Shown piece by piece: positions 18,932-27,561 of a DNA stretch of 64,000 bases (its first letter is position 1; each line of letters begins with the position of its first letter). The DNA comes from Flammeovirga sp. SJP92. Its GTDB lineage: Bacteria; Bacteroidota; Bacteroidia; Cytophagales; Flammeovirgaceae. Where the stretch lies: positions 620,001 through 684,000 of the forward strand of contig NZ_LQAQ01000093.1 of the NCBI RefSeq assembly GCF_001583495.1, read 5' to 3'. A program made the translations under genes and the position numbers. The notes beneath the pieces were generated by a model that had not been told where the DNA came from, did no database searches, and saw only the letters and a list, made by a program, of their open reading frames with translations.

Positions 18932-18969
18932 TGTTACATAAAAAGTGAATAACGATTTCTATAATAAAA

Positions 18970-19983
18970 CTACGATCGTTGCATTAATGACTTTACTAAA
19001 ATTGGGAATGAAGTTTCTTGATAGCCCTTTTTTCTATTTTCTTTGCTGATTTGATAAATCTTCCACCAGTGTGAGAATAAATCTTTATAAGCCTTAATAA
19101 TTGAATTTCCTGGATCATAAATGTGTGCAGGTTCAGAATTTACACCGTTCAATTCCATAATTTTAAAACGACCTTCCTTCAATGCCTCCTCACTTTCAGC
19201 TTTCAGGTCATACCTTCCAAAATAAAAATCATTTACATGAGAAGATATTTTATCAAAAACCTGAATATCCAGTTCTTCCTTTAAATAATTCGCATCATTA
19301 AAAATTGCTCCTCTGCAGTGGTTTCCCATTTTTGAGAGCATGAAAATTTTATTTTCTGGAAGAATTAGGTCTAACTCATTACTATATTTCTCTTTTAAAA
19401 AATCAATATACAAAATTGCCCTGTTATGACTTTTAAATAATTCAAACAAAGTACTTTTCCCATCTCCTACTACAAATAGCTCTCCCTTGTAAACTACTGA
19501 TGTAATCTGCCCACTTTGTTCCGAAGGACGCCTTACATACATTACACCATATTCATAGTTAGCAGTAATAAACTCTTGCATGATTACACCCAATGGGTTT
19601 GAAGATAAATAGTTTTCAATTTCTTCTTCTGAATTAATTTTTTCAACGCCACTGCCTCTTTCTCCTTCATCAGGTTTCAGAATTATTGGAAAATTTAACC
19701 CCAATTCATCCATGGTAGACTTTATATCTTCTAATGATGGTGTGGTTTTAAAAAAATGAGATTTCGGCAAATACTCTGCTGGAATTTGTTTTAGTGCATT
19801 GAACTTTGAGTAATTAAAAAAACCTCCATACTTCATTCCAGGGTTCGCTAAGGTCATAAAACTAAATGACTTAGAAAGTATAGAGAGAAAAAAATAAAAA
19901 AAGTAGACTGGAATATAAAATATATAAAAGGGCCAAAACTCCCACTTTAAAACCCTATGTCTAAAGTCTGGTTTGAGATTCAT
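18970..19983 (-). CDS. Membrane-associated ATP-grasp protein
   Basis: A 337-residue protein. About residues 15-45 are strongly hydrophobic and aromatic (FWPFYIFYIPVYFFYFFLS), so the N-terminus is probably membrane-inserted. An ATP-grasp fold follows: FPIILKPDEGERGSGVEKI near 95-113, MQEFI near 135, and FKIMELNGVNSEPAH near 282, matching the metal-binding strand of D-Ala-D-Ala-ligase-like enzymes. The substrate is unknown. The start overlaps the end of the NRDE gene by 23 nt, so the two are probably co-expressed. It is not closely similar to the other ATP-grasp protein at 4514-5533. Confidence 0.75.
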   Translation of the reverse strand: MNLKPDFRHRVLKWEFWPFYIFYIPVYFFYFFLSILSKSFSFMTLANPGMKYGGFFNYSKFNALKQIPAEYLPKSHFFKTTPSLEDIKSTMDELGLNFPIILKPDEGERGSGVEKINSEEEIENYLSSNPLGVIMQEFITANYEYGVMYVRRPSEQSGQITSVVYKGELFVVGDGKSTLFELFKSHNRAILYIDFLKEKYSNELDLILPENKIFMLSKMGNHCRGAIFNDANYLKEELDIQVFDKISSHVNDFYFGRYDLKAESEEALKEGRFKIMELNGVNSEPAHIYDPGNSIIKAYKDLFSHWWKIYQISKENRKKGYQETSFPILVKSLMQRS

Positions 19984-20704
19984 AATTTATAATAGTAAAT
20001 GGCAACCTAAGTTGATCTTTTTCCTGTGTAAGTCTGTCGTGATAGAACATGTTTACTGACACAGCATCCACTTCTAATTGAGTTGAACTTACCGTACAAT
20101 ACTGAGGTCTTAGCATTGACAAACCTAACTTCCTCTCTGTATTGATAGCTTCATGGACTTTTAATATTTCCTTTGAAGATCTATTCTGTTGATCAAGCCA
20201 CTGCATAAAATCAGCCGATCTTTTTTCTTTTTGTTGAGGGGTATATAAGGTAGAAGAAGACCAAATATGAGGAGTACTGCTATCTAAGATTGTAAAATGC
20301 TTTTTTGAACCGTCCCACACAAATTGCTGAAGCTCAATAGCATTCCTATTTTCAACAACGATTAATGTAAATGGCTCAATGTTATCAAAATCATAGTCTT
20401 CTAGATAGTCCAAAACATTTGTAGCTGTTAACGCATCAATCACCACTTTACCTCTACTGTGTCTATAAGGAGGTGTTGGTATATGAATTTTGAATTCTCC
20501 ATTCAAAAGGCAAACTACTCTCCCTTGTTCTGTTGCTCCCAACCAAGTCCCTAGTGCTTCACCATCAATTGGGGCTAAAAATTTAACTCCTTTTTCTTTA
20601 TGAATTGTTGGAGCAAAAGCAGAAGATCTACTTTTCCTTTCGTCTCTGTTTGAGGTGAATATATAAGAATTGGGCGATATTGGAACGTAGCTGAGTGTAC
20701 ACAT
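19961..20704 (-). CDS. NRDE family protein (TANGO2-like)
   Basis: A 247-residue protein starting MCTLSYVP with FTSNRDERKSR at residues 17-27, the hallmark of the NRDE/TANGO2 family. Cys2 would become the N-terminal residue after Met removal, as in Ntn-type hydrolases; that fold is a family inference. The biochemical role of bacterial NRDE proteins is not well established, although TANGO2 homologues have been linked to heme or lipid handling. It lies 17 nt after the DinB-like gene and overlaps the ATP-grasp gene. Confidence 0.85.
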   Translation of the reverse strand: MCTLSYVPISPNSYIFTSNRDERKSRSSAFAPTIHKEKGVKFLAPIDGEALGTWLGATEQGRVVCLLNGEFKIHIPTPPYRHSRGKVVIDALTATNVLDYLEDYDFDNIEPFTLIVVENRNAIELQQFVWDGSKKHFTILDSSTPHIWSSSTLYTPQQKEKRSADFMQWLDQQNRSSKEILKVHEAINTERKLGLSMLRPQYCTVSSTQLEVDAVSVNMFYHDRLTQEKDQLRLPFTIINYESQTRL

Positions 20705-20721
20705 AAATTATAATTCTATTC

Positions 20722-21243
20722 CTAAGATTGTTGTTTTTGGTAAGCAGTTGTAGACTTTGCTACGCCCACTTGTTCACCAATAACTACATTAGGAAAATAA
20801 TGTTGAAGACCTATTTTAATAATCGCTAAATGATGAACAGCATGTTCATTACAATGATGTACCTCTCTTGCTAGCGTTGTTGGAGTACTCCATTCATTCA
20901 TATTACTTTTTTGATAGTCTTTTACTACCAAATTCATGCTATAAAAAGGTTCATGAATTGTTTTCAACCAATGAGAAGTTTCTTCTACTTTTGAGATCGC
21001 TTCTTTGAGATCGCATTCCATCGCAAGGTTTCTCTTTCTCTCTTCATAACAAACAGAGACCTCTTGTTGATAACTTGCGTGCAGGCATTGATAAAATTCA
21101 ATAATATGCCTTGCATGTTGACCGATAGATGAGCCATTGAATAAGTCCAAAGGAGCAACGTATTGTTCTTCTGATAATTGGGGTAATAAATTACAAAGTT
21201 GGTCTGATAGCTCTACAGCAGATTGAATTACAGGATTTTTCAT
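20722..21243 (-). CDS. DinB-like four-helix protein
   Basis: A 173-residue all-helical protein. Histidines in QHARHIIEFYQCL (near 38-50) and REVHHCNEHAVHHLAII (near 127-143) are placed as the metal-binding triad of the DinB/YfiT superfamily. Such proteins often act as bacillithiol or mycothiol S-transferases or metal hydrolases; the function here is not determined. It is followed closely by the NRDE gene. Confidence 0.78.
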   Translation of the reverse strand: MKNPVIQSAVELSDQLCNLLPQLSEEQYVAPLDLFNGSSIGQHARHIIEFYQCLHASYQQEVSVCYEERKRNLAMECDLKEAISKVEETSHWLKTIHEPFYSMNLVVKDYQKSNMNEWSTPTTLAREVHHCNEHAVHHLAIIKIGLQHYFPNVVIGEQVGVAKSTTAYQKQQS

Positions 21244-21262
21244 GGATTAAAAATTAAGAGCA

Positions 21263-21303
21263 AAAAATTAGCTGTCTTATTCTAAAAATAATAAAACAGC
21301 TTA
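21263..21303 (-). terminator. Intrinsic terminator after the DoxX-like gene
   Basis: On the minus strand AGCTGT and ACAGCT arms pair around an AT-rich extended stem and are followed by AATTTTTTG. It is about 40 nt beyond the DoxX-like stop codon. Confidence 0.5.
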
Positions 21304-21344
21304 AAATTATAAAGATTCATGAAATTATTTTATCTCGAGCGAGT

Positions 21345-21773
21345 TTATTTTAAAGATAACTCACCTCCATAGGTTTTTTCTCCTTCTACCTCCTGCTCAA
21401 AAACTAATAATGAAGTTAAAAAAGCTACTAGCGTCATACCAAATAATTGAAGACCTTCTGAGTAGCCTCCTTCAACGGGCAAATCTACCCCTACTATGAA
21501 TAAATGAACAATCAGCAGAAAAGAGGTAATGACAAGTGAAATTCTTGCTCCCTCTTTGGAAAGTGGAGGGTAAACTAAAAAAAATGCAGCTATAAATTCA
21601 AAAACAGCAATCAACAGCCGTGTATCATCGCCTAAGCCTGTTGCTGTAAAAATATATACCGACTCTGCGTCATCTCCGAATTTATAGAGTAATGATTGAA
21701 AAAGGATGACTGACGGTACAATTCGAAGGGCCCAATACGACAATACTTTATGGATTTTAAAATCTTTTTGCAT
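21345..21773 (-). CDS. DoxX-like membrane protein
   Basis: A 142-residue protein with four predicted membrane helices (about 14-30, 52-70, 80-97 and 112-130). The second begins RLLIAVFEFIAAFFL. Size and topology match the DoxX/DoxD-like family, whose members in bacteria are linked to redox homeostasis, though the role of this one is unknown. It is monocistronic: a terminator follows and the esterase gene is divergent upstream. Confidence 0.65.
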   Translation of the reverse strand: MQKDFKIHKVLSYWALRIVPSVILFQSLLYKFGDDAESVYIFTATGLGDDTRLLIAVFEFIAAFFLVYPPLSKEGARISLVITSFLLIVHLFIVGVDLPVEGGYSEGLQLFGMTLVAFLTSLLVFEQEVEGEKTYGGELSLK

Positions 21774-21883
21774 TGTATTGGAAATAAAATTAGGTTTAAA
21801 GGTAAAATAGCTATTGCAATTTAATGGTTTATTTTTTCAGATTTTGAACATTACTTTTACCAAAAATACATCTGCAAGAAATT

Positions 21884-22570
21884 ATGAAAAGAAGTACATT
21901 TTTTATATTCCATTTTTTACTTTATACCTTAATAGGGTGTAATTCAACAGAACAAAAAAAAGAAAAGTCTAGTTCAACAATAGCTGAAGTACAACAAGCA
22001 TCTACTAAAAAAGCGAAAAAAAAGAATATCATATTCTTTGGCAATAGCTTAACAGCGGGGTATGGTTTAGAAAAAGAAGCTTCATTTCCATCTGTCATCC
22101 AAAGGGAATTTGATAGCTTAAATATCAACTATAACTGCATTAATGCTGGTTTGAGTGGTGAAACAACTGCTGGAGGAAATGAAAGAGTAGACTGGATTTT
22201 AAGTCAGAATAAACCCGATATTTTCGTTTTAGCTTTAGGAGGAAATGATGCATTAAGAGGAATTTCACCTAAGAGTAGTCAGCAAAACCTTGAAAGTATT
22301 ATTGATAAAGTAAGAACCGTTAATCCTGATTGTAAAATATTATTAGCAGGCATTGTTCCTCCGCCTAATATGGGACAAGATTATTTTGGTACTTTTCAGA
22401 AAATCTACCCCGCTATTGCAAGTAATAAAAAGACTTATCTTTTAAAGTTTTTATTAGAAAATGTAGCAGGTGAACCTTCGTTAAATCAAGAAGATGGTAT
22501 CCACCCTAACAAACAGGGTGCTAAAATCGTAGCGCAAAATGTTATAGAAGCATTAAAACCGTTACTCTGA
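21884..22570 (+). CDS. SGNH/GDSL arylesterase-type lipoprotein (TesA-like)
   Basis: A 228-residue protein with a lipoprotein signal peptide ending LIGC (Cys19). It would be anchored in the periplasmic or outer membrane leaflet. Block I is FFGNSLTAGYG, block III is LGGNDALRG, and block V is DGIHPNKQG with the catalytic Asp-His pair. The size and the GLSGETTAGG motif match TesA/arylesterase enzymes that hydrolyse acyl esters or thioesters. Its last 9 bases overlap the end of the convergent repeat-protein gene. Confidence 0.88.
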   Translation: MKRSTFFIFHFLLYTLIGCNSTEQKKEKSSSTIAEVQQASTKKAKKKNIIFFGNSLTAGYGLEKEASFPSVIQREFDSLNINYNCINAGLSGETTAGGNERVDWILSQNKPDIFVLALGGNDALRGISPKSSQQNLESIIDKVRTVNPDCKILLAGIVPPPNMGQDYFGTFQKIYPAIASNKKTYLLKFLLENVAGEPSLNQEDGIHPNKQGAKIVAQNVIEALKPLL

Positions 22571-23692
22571 ATCGTCTTTTCTCTTAGGCTTAATTACAGG
22601 CCTTACTCTTTTTTTAGGCTTTTCAGTTTCCTCTTCTGAGTCGGGCTTCTTCTTCATCACAGGACGAACGGCCTTTGGTTTCTCTTCTTCACTGTCTTCT
22701 GATGATTTACGTTTAAAAACTGGACGAGCGGGCTTAGAAGGCACTTCACTCTCTGAAGAAGCCGATTTCTTTTTCATCACAGGACGAGCAACCTTTGGTT
22801 TCTCCTCTTCACTGCTTTCTGATGTTTTACGTTTGAAAACTGGACGAGAAGGTTTAGAAGATACTTCACTCTCTGAAGAAGCCGATTTCTTTTTCATCAC
22901 AGGACGAGCAACCTTTGGTTTTTCCTCTTCATTGCTTTCTGATGTTTTACGCTTAAAAACTGGACGAGAAGGTTTAGAAGGTACTTCATTCTCAGAAGAA
23001 GCTGGTTTCTTTTTCATCACAGGACGAGCAACCTTTGGTTTCTCCTCTTCACTGCCTTCTGATGATTTAAGTTTAAAAACTGGACGAGCGGGCTTAGAAG
23101 GTACTTCACTCTCTGAAGAAGCTGGTTTCTTTTTCATCACAGGACGAGCAACCTTTGGTTTCTCCTCTTCACTGCCTTCTGATGATTTACGTTTAAAAAC
23201 TGGACGAGCGGGCTTAGAAGGTACTTCACTCTCTGAAGAAGCTGGTTTCTTTTTCATCACAGGACGAGTAGCTTTTTTAGGAGCTTCTCCCTCAGTTTCT
23301 TCTGTTGATTTTCTTTTTACGACAGGTCTAGCCGGCTTCTTCACCTCTTTTGATTCTTCTTCAGTTGCTGCAGAGGTAGCTTTTGGTTTTACTTTAGGTC
23401 TGAACTTAGGCTTTGGTTTATCTACCGTTTCATCTGAAGTCGAAGTTGTTTTAACTACTCTTTTTACAGGAGAAGCCTTAGGTTTTGGTTTAGGTGTTTC
23501 CACCTTTACAGCCTCAGCCAACCAATATCTTCTTCTGATCTGATTGATTAAAAATAGTTTCTGCTGCGTAAAACTTTTAGGGTGTACCATCATAAACAGC
23601 GATTCCCATTCCTGGTATCTTTCTGGTTCTGATGCCTTAAAAACTTTATGATCTATTCGTTTCTTTGTTAGATATATTTCAAACTCGCTCAT
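22562..23692 (-). CDS. Lysine/proline-rich repeat protein of unknown function
   Basis: A 376-residue protein. Residues 1-60 form a globular helical domain (FKASEPERYQEWESLFMMVH, then FLINQIRRRYWLAEA). The rest is a basic low-complexity tail. The tail contains five to six copies of a 40-residue unit built on RPVMKKKPASSESEVPSKPA and RPVFKRKSSEGSEEEKPKVA. The tail resembles histone-H1-like or nucleic-acid-binding tails, but function is unproven. It starts 44 nt after the ClC gene and may be co-transcribed with it. Confidence 0.7.
   Translation of the reverse strand: MSEFEIYLTKKRIDHKVFKASEPERYQEWESLFMMVHPKSFTQQKLFLINQIRRRYWLAEAVKVETPKPKPKASPVKRVVKTTSTSDETVDKPKPKFRPKVKPKATSAATEEESKEVKKPARPVVKRKSTEETEGEAPKKATRPVMKKKPASSESEVPSKPARPVFKRKSSEGSEEEKPKVARPVMKKKPASSESEVPSKPARPVFKLKSSEGSEEEKPKVARPVMKKKPASSENEVPSKPSRPVFKRKTSESNEEEKPKVARPVMKKKSASSESEVSSKPSRPVFKRKTSESSEEEKPKVARPVMKKKSASSESEVPSKPARPVFKRKSSEDSEEEKPKAVRPVMKKKPDSEEETEKPKKRVRPVIKPKRKDDSE
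22650..23270. repeat. 120-bp in-frame tandem repeat
   Basis: Blocks spaced exactly 120 bp apart are nearly identical, for example around 22741, 22861, 22981, 23101 and 23221. The unit encodes 40 residues, so copy-number change would keep the reading frame. About five full copies plus a partial one are present. Differences are mostly single bases, which suggests recent amplification or homogenisation. Confidence 0.9.
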
Positions 23693-23736
23693 CGCTATTT
23701 TTTTTAAGAATTAAATGGTTGACCAATCGAAAATGA

Positions 23737-25536
23737 TTAATTACCTACCCATTCCTTATTCAATCTTTGAAGTTGCTTTCTGTAGACACTGAAAATTCTA
23801 GATTTGGAAACCATCCCAACATACTTCTTATCCTGATCTATCACTGGTAAATTCCATGCATCTTCTTTTTCAAATTTCTGCATCACACTCTGCATTCTTT
23901 CACCATAATAAACAATACTTGGTGGTTGCATCATTACATTAGCAATTTTTACAGTTTCTTGCTGTTCCTGATCAAACATGATTTCCCTTACTTGATCTAA
24001 CGTAATGATTCCTCTCAGCTTTCCTTCTTTGTCTACAACAGGAAAAACCGATCTTTGACTCACACTAATTGCTTTTACTAAATCACTCAAGTAACCTCTT
24101 ACTTGTACAGTAACAAAGTTGGTTTCAATTAGTTTATTGATATTTAAACGGTCCAAGACCTGCATATCTCTATCTCCTTTCAAATAGTCACCTCTTGCTT
24201 TTAATGTACTCACGTGAGGAGCATCAGGGTTCACCACACTTACAGTAGTATAAGCAATTGCTGAAACCAACATCAAGGGAACAAAAAGTGTATAACCACC
24301 TGTAATTTCTGCAATTAAGAAGATGGCAGTCAACGGGGCATATACTACTCCGCATAAAACTCCACTCATACCTACAAGTATAAAATGAGATTCATGAAGA
24401 CTTGCAAAACCTAAAAGGTTGACTAACCTTGCAAAGGCAAAACCTGTCAGACCCCCAATCACCAAGGCAGGTCCAAAAGTACCACCACTACCTCCCGATG
24501 AAAGCGTTAAAGAAGCGGCAATCACTTTTGCAAATAATATCATAATGATATATGCCAAAAACAACCATGCTTTAGTATTTGGAATAATACTCTCAAAAAG
24601 CTCTGCTCTCTCTAAAAGATGATGTTCGTGTCCATTTAACAATGCTTTAATAGACTCGTACCCTTCACCATAAATTGGAGGAAAAATAAAGATTGTGATA
24701 GACAATAAAATACCGCCAAACAATGCTCTTCTATATCTATTTGGAAATTTCTCTTCCATCAAATGTTCCATCTGATGCAATGTCTGATTGAAATAAATAG
24801 ACATCAAACCGGCTAAAACACCTAATATGATAAAGAAAGGAATGTTCTGTGCTTGAAAGTCATCTGTTATTTTAAAGGAGAACAATACTTCTTCACCTAC
24901 AATTAATGATGATACAATTGCCGCGCTCACTGATGATATTAATAGAGGCACAAAGTTCGCTACAGAAACTCCCGTCAAAATTACTTCAATACTAAAAATC
25001 AAACCTGTAACAGGTGCATTGAATATGGCGGAGATCACCCCTGCCGTACCACATCCAATCATCAATGTTTTGGTTTTATAATCCAACAAAAATGACTGGG
25101 CCATATTAGAGCCAATTGCTCCTCCTGTTAATACAATCGGGGACTCTAGTCCAACGGAGCCTCCAAAACCTACGGTAAACATAGAAGTAACGAACCTGGA
25201 ATACATTTTACTCTTTCCAATGTTACTGTTATTTCTAAAAATATCGTGAAGAATATCAGTGATAGCATGTCCTACACTACTTTCTTTGTAAAGTGATTTT
25301 GCTATTAAAGTTGTTATGATCAAACCAATTATTGGGAATAATAACAACCCCCAATTATCTCCAAAGCTATAATGTGTAAGGTGCTCATGAATATGATGTA
25401 CTGAAAGCTTTAATAGAACAGCTGCTAAACCTGAAGCTATACCCACCATGCTACTAACAATAAGAATAAAATTCCTATCGGAGAGGTGTACCCTTCTTAA
25501 GTTTAATAACTTTTCGACTAATTTATATTTTGCCAT
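23737..25536 (-). CDS. ClC-family chloride channel/transporter with CBS domains
   Basis: A 599-residue protein. Residues 1-430 form the ClC membrane domain, with GFGGSVGLESPIV near 125 (the gating-glutamate motif), a GSGGTFGPALVIGG filter motif near 348, and further helices. Residues 450-590 form two CBS domains (VTVQVRGYLSDLV; VMMQPPSIVYYGER), which usually sense nucleotides. It moves chloride or exchanges chloride for protons at the inner membrane. Its first motif reads GLESP rather than GREGP; the Glu is kept. Confidence 0.93.
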   Translation of the reverse strand: MAKYKLVEKLLNLRRVHLSDRNFILIVSSMVGIASGLAAVLLKLSVHHIHEHLTHYSFGDNWGLLLFPIIGLIITTLIAKSLYKESSVGHAITDILHDIFRNNSNIGKSKMYSRFVTSMFTVGFGGSVGLESPIVLTGGAIGSNMAQSFLLDYKTKTLMIGCGTAGVISAIFNAPVTGLIFSIEVILTGVSVANFVPLLISSVSAAIVSSLIVGEEVLFSFKITDDFQAQNIPFFIILGVLAGLMSIYFNQTLHQMEHLMEEKFPNRYRRALFGGILLSITIFIFPPIYGEGYESIKALLNGHEHHLLERAELFESIIPNTKAWLFLAYIIMILFAKVIAASLTLSSGGSGGTFGPALVIGGLTGFAFARLVNLLGFASLHESHFILVGMSGVLCGVVYAPLTAIFLIAEITGGYTLFVPLMLVSAIAYTTVSVVNPDAPHVSTLKARGDYLKGDRDMQVLDRLNINKLIETNFVTVQVRGYLSDLVKAISVSQRSVFPVVDKEGKLRGIITLDQVREIMFDQEQQETVKIANVMMQPPSIVYYGERMQSVMQKFEKEDAWNLPVIDQDKKYVGMVSKSRIFSVYRKQLQRLNKEWVGN

Positions 25537-25713
25537 TTATCTATTAAAAAATGTTTCTGTTGGTCTACAAAAAATGAGAATACCTTTATTTCTCCAAAAA
25601 TAATACGTTTGAATATTAAGTACTAAGACAAAATTGCTTCACTCTGCACTGACTATGTACTTATTTTAATGATTCGCACAACTTTCAGAAAGTAAACTTA
25701 CAAAAATACTAGA

Positions 25714-25753
25714 CAAAAAAAGCCACCTCTCTTAAGAAAAAGAAAGGTGACTT
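25714..25753 (-). terminator. Intrinsic terminator of the fadL-SGNH unit
   Basis: On the minus strand AAGTCACCT pairs with AGGTGGCTT (one wobble) and is followed by TTTTTTGT. It lies 23 nt beyond the stop of the SGNH lipoprotein gene. Confidence 0.75.
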
Positions 25754-25775
25754 ACCTATAATTGAGTTTTTTATT

Positions 25776-27533
25776 CTAGTTCGATCCCGCAGGTGCTGGT
25801 GTAGTAGGAGTAGTTTCTACTACAGGGAAGTCATTTTGCTGAATTTGAGGAATCTTTGCGTTGTATTTTGCATTAATTGCTTGAATTGTAAGATTACCAA
25901 TCACAGCATATCCTCTTTGAGTTAAATGAGCACCATCTAAAGAGAACAAGTTACCACTTAAATAAGCTGTAGTATATGTTACTCCATCAATAATAATCCC
26001 AGTTTGTGCCGCTTCACTCATAATTGATTTAGTATCTACATAAGCTAAATCTCTAGCATCTGCTTGCTCCTTTAAGAAAGCATTATACCCTTCAACAGCT
26101 TCTTGAACCTTTTTCACATCATCAGCCAATAATGCTTCACCTGCAGTTGGAACAGGTAATACCTCCTGCAAATCATCTGGAAGACTTCCTCCACCAGTAA
26201 TCACATTGACTAGAGCAGACACTTTACCTTGAGCTAAAAGCGTAAATTTAGTACCTACTGTAGTTTGTCTCATTTGCGTTGGAGATGTTGCGTCATATAC
26301 CGGCATTTGATTCGACTCCATTGTAAATACAGGATAACTTCCATTGGCTTTCATATATTCATCTGAAGAACTAATAGCTTCTTCTACAGATGCACTTGCC
26401 CATGATGCATCGATTCCAATACCAACTAAAAGGCTGATAGCTGCTTGTCCTTCAGCACTAGCAACATAGGCATTAGCTATCGCTTGAGCCATTTCTTCGC
26501 TTGCTCCTCCTTCAATAGCTTCAGCATAAGCACCAGCATAAACAATTGCAGTTGCAATCTCTACTGCCTTTGGTATATATGTAGGATCTCCTACACTACC
26601 TTGAATCTGTGCTACAACACCTGCTACTACATTGATCATTGTTCCATTTCCAATATCAATGCTTGGTGTTACCAAATCTGTAATTGTAGGGTTTTTCACA
26701 CCTCCAATGGCATTATCCATAAAACCATTCACAAGGCCTAAAACAGGCTCTGATAATTCTTGACCTGCTAATTGTAAAACGCCTTCTAAATCAGATGGAA
26801 TAAAATTAAATAAAGCCGCTTCTGTGATATCTGGAATATTTAAAAGAGCACCCTTCGCTCCTTTGTCATCCATAGCATCCAATACAGATGATATTGCTGC
26901 TTCATAATCCTCTTGAGGAGTAATTGCTTCACTACCTAATGAACCTCCAGACTGAGCATATCCAAGCACATCATTGGCTCCCAACCACATTGTATAAAAA
27001 GTTGGATCTAATGCCAATGCATCAGTTAAAACAGTTGAAGCACCTGGCTGGCTGGCAAAGTAGCCATATAAACCTAATGCCAAAGCTGGGTTGTTTACCT
27101 CAATTGCTTTCATTCCTGAAACCGCCATATTATGGAAACCACCATGATCAGCATAAATATTAGAAGTAGGTACAACCGCTTCTGTACATGTAAAACAAGG
27201 TCCCGCATTTGTAAGAATAAGTGGCTGTCCAAAATATTCGTTACCAGAATGAGTGATTAAAGGCTGAGCAAAATCTTTAGCTCCTAATCCTGCCTGCTGT
27301 AAGCTATTCGCGATCAGCTGAGGATAAGAATTCACTTGAGAAGATGCAAGCCAAGCTCCATCTGAAACACCCGCCGTCAATGAGTTGCCAAGTGCTACAT
27401 AAGTTGTATAATCAATTGGGGTTCCATTAGAAGAACCACCCGAAGGAGTAAAGTCTTCTACTTCTGGCTTACAAGCCATGAGCAAAGCAAAAACCCCTGC
27501 AGTAATTAATGATCTATATCTTTTCAATGTCAT
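25776..27533 (-). CDS. Large SGNH/GDSL hydrolase lipoprotein
   Basis: A 585-residue lipoprotein (signal ending LLMAC, Cys21). Block I is YVALGNSLTAG with Ser51, block III is WLGANDVLGYA, and block V is LDGAHLTQRGY near 550. Between blocks III and V lies an insert of about 300 residues that is Ala-rich and helical (ATAIVYAGAYAEAIEGGAS). It belongs to the outer membrane esterase-type lipoproteins common in Bacteroidota and probably cleaves acyl esters. It begins 28 nt after the FadL-type gene, so a lipid-uptake partnership is a reasonable inference. Confidence 0.85.
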   Translation of the reverse strand: MTLKRYRSLITAGVFALLMACKPEVEDFTPSGGSSNGTPIDYTTYVALGNSLTAGVSDGAWLASSQVNSYPQLIANSLQQAGLGAKDFAQPLITHSGNEYFGQPLILTNAGPCFTCTEAVVPTSNIYADHGGFHNMAVSGMKAIEVNNPALALGLYGYFASQPGASTVLTDALALDPTFYTMWLGANDVLGYAQSGGSLGSEAITPQEDYEAAISSVLDAMDDKGAKGALLNIPDITEAALFNFIPSDLEGVLQLAGQELSEPVLGLVNGFMDNAIGGVKNPTITDLVTPSIDIGNGTMINVVAGVVAQIQGSVGDPTYIPKAVEIATAIVYAGAYAEAIEGGASEEMAQAIANAYVASAEGQAAISLLVGIGIDASWASASVEEAISSSDEYMKANGSYPVFTMESNQMPVYDATSPTQMRQTTVGTKFTLLAQGKVSALVNVITGGGSLPDDLQEVLPVPTAGEALLADDVKKVQEAVEGYNAFLKEQADARDLAYVDTKSIMSEAAQTGIIIDGVTYTTAYLSGNLFSLDGAHLTQRGYAVIGNLTIQAINAKYNAKIPQIQQNDFPVVETTPTTPAPAGSN

Positions 27534-27561
27534 GTTTCTAAAAAATTGATTGGATTAGTAA

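Noticed and set aside
22650-23270. CRISPR-like array
   Set aside because: Periodicity is 120 bp with no unique spacers; the repeats are in-frame coding sequence.
22833-23543. 236-codon plus-strand open frame rich in Gly, Ser and Phe
   Set aside because: It is the reverse complement of the 120-bp repeat coding region. Its periodic composition mirrors the lysine-rich protein, and it has no start context.
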